A stretch of 64,000 nucleotides of DNA from Phytoseiulus persimilis (Eukaryota; Arthropoda; Arachnida; Mesostigmata; Phytoseiidae), in assembly GCA_037576195.1 (NCBI GenBank), contig CM075102.1, forward strand, positions 9,796,001 to 9,860,000, given 5' to 3'. The notes under the pieces are model-generated. The model was given only the letters and a program-made list of their open reading frames with translations. It had not been told where the DNA came from and did not search any database. The first letter of the stretch is position 1; every line of letters starts with the position of its first letter. Position numbers and translations under genes: made by a program. Below, one piece after another: positions 58,412-64,000 of this stretch.

Positions 58412-61176
58412 GAGAAGAAACGCATCCTTTTCGAGCTGCTCCGGGAAACGCAATCCTCTTCCAGTCGGCGCTTGTGAAGAAAAGCACGCGTCCCCCTAGA
58501 CATCCATCGCAAAGAAAGAAATCCCGAATTCGATCGTGCTCCAGGCGATGATGAGCGGAAGGAGAAAGAGCGAAATTTCCTGACCTGGTTTGACGAAGTA
58601 CTAATTCGCTTGTTCGCTTCGTTTGCAAGAAGTATCGCCTTCATTGTCCGGGGTCCAGTGGCAGAAATACGATTGGTCAGACTCCTCGCTGCACGATCCA
58701 TTTCCGTTACGGGCTCGCGAAAATCACAGCGTCTCGCGTCCGTTGCTATTCTGGAGAAGTCTCCGTTACGAAGGAAGCGTCCGAAGATATTACGAGGTAA
58801 TCTCGAGGAGGACGGGACGATCCCCATATTTTTTGGAAGGCAGACGGGTGCTCCTTCCTGCCTGATACGACTACCAGTTTCTTCCAGGGAAGAACCAAGT
58901 GGATATCGTGTGCGCCGGAGATTGAATTTGATACCCGATTACAGACATCCCACTTCGTCTCGCGGGAGTCGGGAGCAATATGCAATACGGGGACCTTTCT
59001 TTGGTGGAAATCGCTCTCTTCTGCCCCTGATAATCGCCCAATCGATCGCCCATGCTGCCGAAGGAACGCATGTTTCATTCCTCAGAAGAGTTCTCTGTCC
59101 TTGGGAACGATGCTCCCTTGAGGTGCCCACCCAGGACATCTCCGAGTCAGGGTGATCGGCTGGGCAGAAGCTGGCGCACTTGCATTGGTTGGGAATCCTC
59201 TGAAACTATAACAATTCGCGAGTCCGTCGGTTCTGGAACGCAGTCGCCATAACTAGGCCAGCCTTCCACGAATTCAGGGCAGAATAAGGTTATCATCAGC
59301 CGAGCCAACCGAGGTTTGCTTCCGAGAAACCGGAAGCCTCGGAGCAGGGCTTGATGATCTCGCAAACCGCGCGTTCCACCTTTTTTTTTCTTTTTTGTGG
59401 GGTCCAGGAAGAAAAATGCGTGATGCAGACTGTGCCTCAGCCCCAGCACAGTACTGTGGGAGTCGCAAACCCACTAAAAACCTGGAGTCTCCCCAACCCC
59501 CGCTTCCGGGCGGGGGCCGCTCCCATGGACGGAATTGGTTTAGCATTACTTCGAACCAATGGGAACGGGAGTCATCATTCTTGTCTCCGTATCCTAAATC
59601 GTATCCTCGCGAGCCATTTGCTTGGTGGTGTTCCGTTGTGTATGATGAGAAGTGTGCCGATGTGTGTGCCGTGGTCAGAGGCGAACGTGTACCGTTGTAT
59701 GTATTGTGCTGAGTTTCTGCTGCTCGGACCTAAATACGCCCCGCATCCAGTCCATGGGAGTCCGTCGGTCTTTCGGCAGTGTCCAGAGCCCGCTGACGGG
59801 CCCCTTCTCCCGCTTCAGCCGTCCGACGTATTTCGGAGTTTGCGACGAGTCGCGCCCTCCGACCTTCCTCCCTCGCCGGTTTGCCCAACATGATTCTCTC
59901 GAAATGCCCCGAAAAATAATCCCATTCTTCCCTACCCCTGAGCCCGTACTCCACCACCTCTCTCATCCCCCCTCCATTCGCGCGATCCACCTGGTCTCGT
60001 TCGGATCGCCGCCCACACCCCTAATTCAGGTCACATACAGACAAATGATCGGTCGGAACTCGATCAGAGAGAAGCGACATGGTGCTCCCGAGGAGCTGGG
60101 ATCGCTTGTCAAGACACGGCTCACAGGCCGCTGCCCCCCAGCGGGATAATGTTGGATCCAGGCTCGTTTCGGTCGCCCATCTCCCAGCGATTTACGCGTT
60201 GGCAACTTCGATTACACCTGAATAAAAATACTTCCTGACAACTCGTGCCTGCGAGTCCTGCGATCAATCTATCGGACAAAGCCGGTGTCTCGACAAAAAT
60301 CCTAGAGGAAGACGTGAATGGGGATGCGATTGGAAGGGCACATCGTTAGCCAATTCGGTGTCAAGCATCTCCATTCTCTGACCAACTTCCTCTGCACATT
60401 TAATAATGGTGTAAGATGATTGATACCGGAGTCGCTGTGTCCTTGAATCCACCTCTACTCCTCGTGCTCCGGGTACACGATTCGTCTCTGGGAAACTATC
60501 CGATAGACAAGTCTATCTGGCGATCATTTTCAGTGACTCGAAGTGGATTTCGAAACTTGGCGCGCTCAAGTTGGCGCTTCACAGCAATGGCCGCTAGGGT
60601 TTCAGCCAGATCGTGAGAGCTGTCTGGCGTGTGGTGTTGGTGAGGTCCTCCGTACCGTCATCGGTGGTGCAAGTTTCCAAAGAAGAAATTATCAAATTAT
60701 CTTCGTGATTCGCTGGTGAGTCAATGATCAGATAACGGGAAGTTGAGTCCTAACAGCCTCAAGCAGTGACCATGAGCGCCTGTTGTTGTGCTCTCCTGTG
60801 ATTCGCCCGATGCGGCCAATAGCTGGCCGCCAGCCACTGATTGGCTTTCGAACGTCCACTGGGGAGTCGGCAGCCGTCGACAAGTACGATGATGACAACA
60901 AGCTTCATCAACGAACACTGTCAACGGACTCACGACGGTCGCTGCCGCATATTCCCGACTGGGCTTCCACTACCGCGCGTTTCGGAATAGGTTTCGAAAC
61001 GAATTTCCCACCCTACCGTCTGACATTCAATTCGACTTGGACATCCATGATTAGGCTTAGCAACGACTTGAATTTGTCGCCTATCCCAAACCCGACGTGA
61101 TTTGCGCTCGAATCTCTTCATATATTCTCCTCCGCACTCTGGTTTGGCAGATCAGACGCGAGCTCTAAATATTAAT
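58412..61176. other. Region upstream of the LanC-like gene, no gene recognised
   Basis: Both strands are open in several frames between 58150 and 60150 (for example 58610-59155 plus and 58827-58150 minus). They overlap repeats or lack motifs. A T-rich tract lies at 59381-59396 and a GC hairpin (CCCCGCTTCCGGGCGGGG) near 59499. Confidence 0.35.
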
Positions 61177-62479
61177 ATGGGCAGCGATCGCTATTTCGTC
61201 AATGAGTTCGAAGATTTCAAGGAGAACTCTGCGAGAACGGGTTCTTTCTATGAGGAATTCCTGCCCACGATCGAGTGTACGGTGTTCAAGCTCCTGAAGA
61301 CTCTCGAACTAGAAGCTCCCATCAAGACCGATTCGCGGGACTGCTCGGTCTATACAGGCTCAACTGGTATTGCTCTGCTGTATATGAAACTAGCAGAAGT
61401 ACAGAATCCCGAGAAAGCCGCTTCGTTCACGGAGAAAGCAAGGGACATTCTAGAGACTCAACGACTTGCGAAAAAGAGACATGACTTCACGTTCCTTTGC
61501 GGCGATGTCGGCCCGATCGCAGTCCGCGCAGTTTTGCGTCACCGAATGGAGTCGAGCAGAGAAGTGAAAACAGATATAGATCTGCTCCATAAGTTTTCCT
61601 CAGGTGAGCCGTTCGCGAGGCGCGATTGGAACGAAGCGCCATGAAAAGCAACATTACTTGGAATTCGGGGTCGACTCTCTTCACATAACTGCCCATTTTC
61701 CAGGCTGTGTTTCTCTGGAGACCGGGGAGCCGGATGAGCTGCTCTACGGTCGCGTGGGATATTTGTATGCGCTCCTCTACATAAATGCCAACGTCAACCC
61801 GAAAGCGATAGATGGGAAACTTATCAAGAGTGTGGTTCACGCAGTTTTGGAATCTGGGGAGCTGCTGGCGTCTCAAATGAACTGCGGGAGTCCTCTCATG
61901 TACGAATGGCACGACAGCCTGTACATGGGCGCTGCTCATGGTCTTGCTGGAATTCTGACCATCTTGTTAGAAGCAAGAGAACACTTGGATGCGACAGAGA
62001 TTGCCAAAGTTAAAGGAACCATCGATTTTTGTGTCACTCAGAGGCTTCCGTCAGGAAATTATCCCTCATCTTTGGGGTCAACCTCAGATCGGCTTGTTCA
62101 CTGGTGCCACGGCGCGCCGGGATTCGTCTTCATGTTCGCGAAAGCTTACGAGATTTTCGGAGAAGATGTCTACTTGCGAGAAGCCCGTCGATGCGCTGAT
62201 GTGATTTGGGAGCGTGGATTGCTCAAAAAAGGCTACGGCATCTGTCATGGTATTGCTGGCAACGCGTATTGCTTCCTCCGATTGTACAAACTGACTCAGG
62301 AGAATCGGTATCTTTACCGGGCGTGCCGCTTCGCCGAGTTTTGTTGCGCGTATGGGAAACACGGCTGCCGCGTAGCCGATCGGCCGTACTCGTTGTTCGA
62401 AGGAATGGCTGGTACCATACACTTTCTAGCCGACATGCTTCGACCTCTGCAGAGCAAATTTCCTGGATTTGAACTGTGA
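61177..62479 (+). CDS. LANCL: LanC-like protein (LANCL)
   Basis: Two exons, 61177-61603 and 61704-62479, join in phase 1 into 400 residues, the length of LANCL1. The start ATG gives MGSDRYFVNEFEDF, matching the family N-terminus. Conserved blocks are VYTGSTGIALLY, FLCGDVGPIAV, DELLYGRVGYLYAL, YMGAAHGLAGI, PSGNYPSS, WCHGAPG, KKGYGICHG and SLFEGMAGTIHFLAD. Zinc ligands are Cys about 277, Cys about 323 and His about 324. Eukaryotic LANCL proteins add glutathione to dehydroamino acids in proteins and bind glutathione, folding as an alpha-alpha barrel in the cytosol. I cannot decide between LANCL1, 2 and 3. NF-YC begins 371 bp downstream on the same strand. Confidence 0.97.
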
Positions 62480-62849
62480 GCTAATTAATCCTAGCGTCGG
62501 TAGTGTCTTTCCAAAATTGTCCGTGCTGAAATAAATGAGGGTTTGCGATGGCGATCGTTCGCTTGTTTCATGCGGAATCCTTGTGGGCGGAGAATAACAA
62601 TAATCGCAGGGTGAATCCGAGGTGTCTCGTCTTTAGTGACTTGGATCATATTACCACACGCTCAAGTTTTCCCTCAGCCACATCCGTGTTGGCACGACTC
62701 GTAGAGTTTACTCGTAGAAAGCCCTGGTGACGTTCCTGCATCTCTCTCGAGACGTTCATCTTTGAAAATCGTGATTCTTTCGCATATAGCTCGACATTGA
62801 TGTGCATGTTCCATTATAGGTAAGCATTGCATCTGGAGGTCCGGGAAGC
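62480..62849. other. Short intergenic region between LANCL and NF-YC
   Basis: It holds the LANCL poly(A) hexamer and, presumably, the NF-YC promoter and leader. One small frame (62548-62730) is open but has no support. Confidence 0.4.
62530..62535 (+). terminator. Poly(A) signal AATAAA of the LanC-like gene
   Basis: The canonical hexamer lies 51 bp after the stop codon on the coding strand, the usual place for an animal 3' end. Confidence 0.6.
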
Positions 62850-63940
62850 ATGTCTTCAGAGCAGAACTTCAGTCAACCGGCGAACGCGTCGTCAAATGCG
62901 TTACACCCCGTAATGCAATACGAGAACCCGAACCATGCCAAGGAACACCTTGAGACGTTCTGGGTTCGGACGACAAACGAGATGCTGAATCTCAATTTTG
63001 TAAGTCAGCTCCCCGCGTATTCAGGTATCAAAAACCATGTATAACCATAGACTGTGGGGAACTCATGGATGTGCACTAAAGTGGTCATTGACCCCACAGA
63101 TAGACGCGAAACCGCCAGAGTTGCCTCTGGCACGTATAAAGAAAATCATGAAACTCGACGAAGATGTCAAGGTGATTCCCGTTCTGCGAAACATTCTGCG
63201 CGATCTATTCACAAGGCGGTTCATTCCAAGCGAAAGTTCGAAGAATGCATCGAACGTTTGAGGGACTCCGTTGACCGAGATGTCTCCTTGCAGATGATCA
63301 GTGCAGAGGCTCCGATTCTTTTCGCGAAAGCGGCAGAACTCTTCATCATGGAACTCACCCTTCGAGCCTGGATCCACACAGAGGATAATAAAAGGAGAAC
63401 TTTACAAAGGAACGATATCGCTATGGCAATTTCAAAGTTCGACATGTTCGACTTCCTCATTGATATCGTTCCGAGAGAGGAGCAGAAGCCGCCTCCACCC
63501 ACCTCTACAAATCAAGTGAGTTGAAGGGAATGTTTGATTGGTTGTGGTACATGAGGCAGCTGTCTGAAAACTCGCCAAACTCACCAACCCCGCGGCTTCG
63601 TTTCAGGGCAGCGCTGCCAAGACAGCTGCGCAACCCACCACGAAAGAGGAGGTCATAAAGTCGGCTACAGCCGTCAACCCGGAGCAAGTAAGCTTCTTCC
63701 AAATTGTTTTCTTGGATAAACCCCCTATTGTTCCATCGAATGCTACGAGTGGCTGATTCGCAGGTTCAATATCTTCTGCAACTCGCCGCGCAACAAGGCG
63801 CAATCAATCACCTCCAAACACAGCAGTCAACCCTTACCACAGCGGGCGGACAACAGATTCAGATCATCCCAGCCGGTGGAGGTGCTCCACAGACCATCCA
63901 GCTCACCACTGCGGCGCACCAGAACTTTCTCACACCTCAG
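62850..63940 (+). CDS. NFYC: NF-YC, CCAAT-binding factor subunit C (3' end beyond window)
   Basis: Exons 62850-62999, 63100-63171, 63294-63515, 63607-63687 and 63764-63940 all join in phase 0, giving 234 residues so far. The histone-fold domain is almost invariant: [17 protein letters not shown] (end of exon 2), [36 protein letters not shown] and [12 protein letters not shown] Gln-rich activation region begins in exon 5 ([24 protein letters not shown]). NF-YC dimerises with NF-YB and then binds NF-YA to recognise CCAAT boxes in promoters. The final donor (GTCTGT) is weak; in its absence the frame would stop at 63970. Confidence 0.97.
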
Positions 63941-64000
63941 GTCTGTGGGCAATTGCTTCCACACGAATGAACAGACTCTGCCTGATTCGTGTGCGCTCCT

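Noticed and set aside
58150-59155. Long open frames on both strands (225 codons minus, 181 codons plus)
   Set aside because: They overlap each other and the arm of an inverted repeat, are Arg/Ser-rich on both strands and show no domain, as expected from composition.
60870-60900. DKYDDDNK, resembling an engineered epitope or enterokinase tag
   Set aside because: The residue order differs from the tag, the frame is short and unsupported, and nothing nearby suggests vector sequence.
1-64000. CRISPR arrays, rRNA and tRNA genes
   Set aside because: No regularly spaced identical repeats with unique spacers, no rRNA-like conserved blocks, and no cloverleaf with intact T-loop (GGTTCRA with paired stem) that I could confirm.

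Overview
The window looks like nuclear DNA of an animal, most likely an arthropod and perhaps a mesostigmatid or phytoseiid mite. The evidence is a set of metazoan genes split by GT-AG introns of about 70 to 900 bp, with no operons or ribosome binding sites, base composition near 50% GC, and many degenerate transposons. The mite assignment is inference from compact introns, GC content and protein flavour. No search was run.

Layout. Positions 1-17150 are almost entirely repetitive: a tandemly arranged dispersed repeat family (units near 1-2330, 2880-4770, 4915-5215, 5500-9330 and a stray copy at 16540-17145), pierced by non-autonomous DNA transposons whose target duplications and empty sites can be read directly, followed by a frameshifted Ty1/copia retrotransposon on the minus strand (15580-11450) that carries a nested palindromic element. 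From 17150 to 33000 only one gene is supportable, a two-exon secreted cysteine-rich protein (19751-20487). Positions 33563-47811 are the gene-rich part: an ELOVL fatty acid elongase, an intronless POMGNT2-like O-mannosyl glycan glycosyltransferase (minus strand), TMEM203 in four exons, and SCAI in five exons. Positions 48600-58500 are again repeat-rich: DDE transposase relics, a perfect hAT MITE with an 8-bp duplication, a 1-kb element with about 250-bp inverted repeats, and a nest of inverted repeats at 56900-58411. Positions 61177-63940 hold a LanC-like protein and the first five exons of NF-YC, which runs off the window.

The confident genes are housekeeping genes of separate pathways (lipid elongation, ER O-mannose glycan extension, ER calcium membrane protein, transcriptional co-repression, LanC-like enzyme, CCAAT-binding factor). 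They share no visible operon or cluster logic. The most informative material is the layering of mobile elements: paralogous repeat units give pre-insertion sites for two elements, allowing their boundaries to be fixed without outside data. I found no convincing undescribed defence or biosynthetic system.
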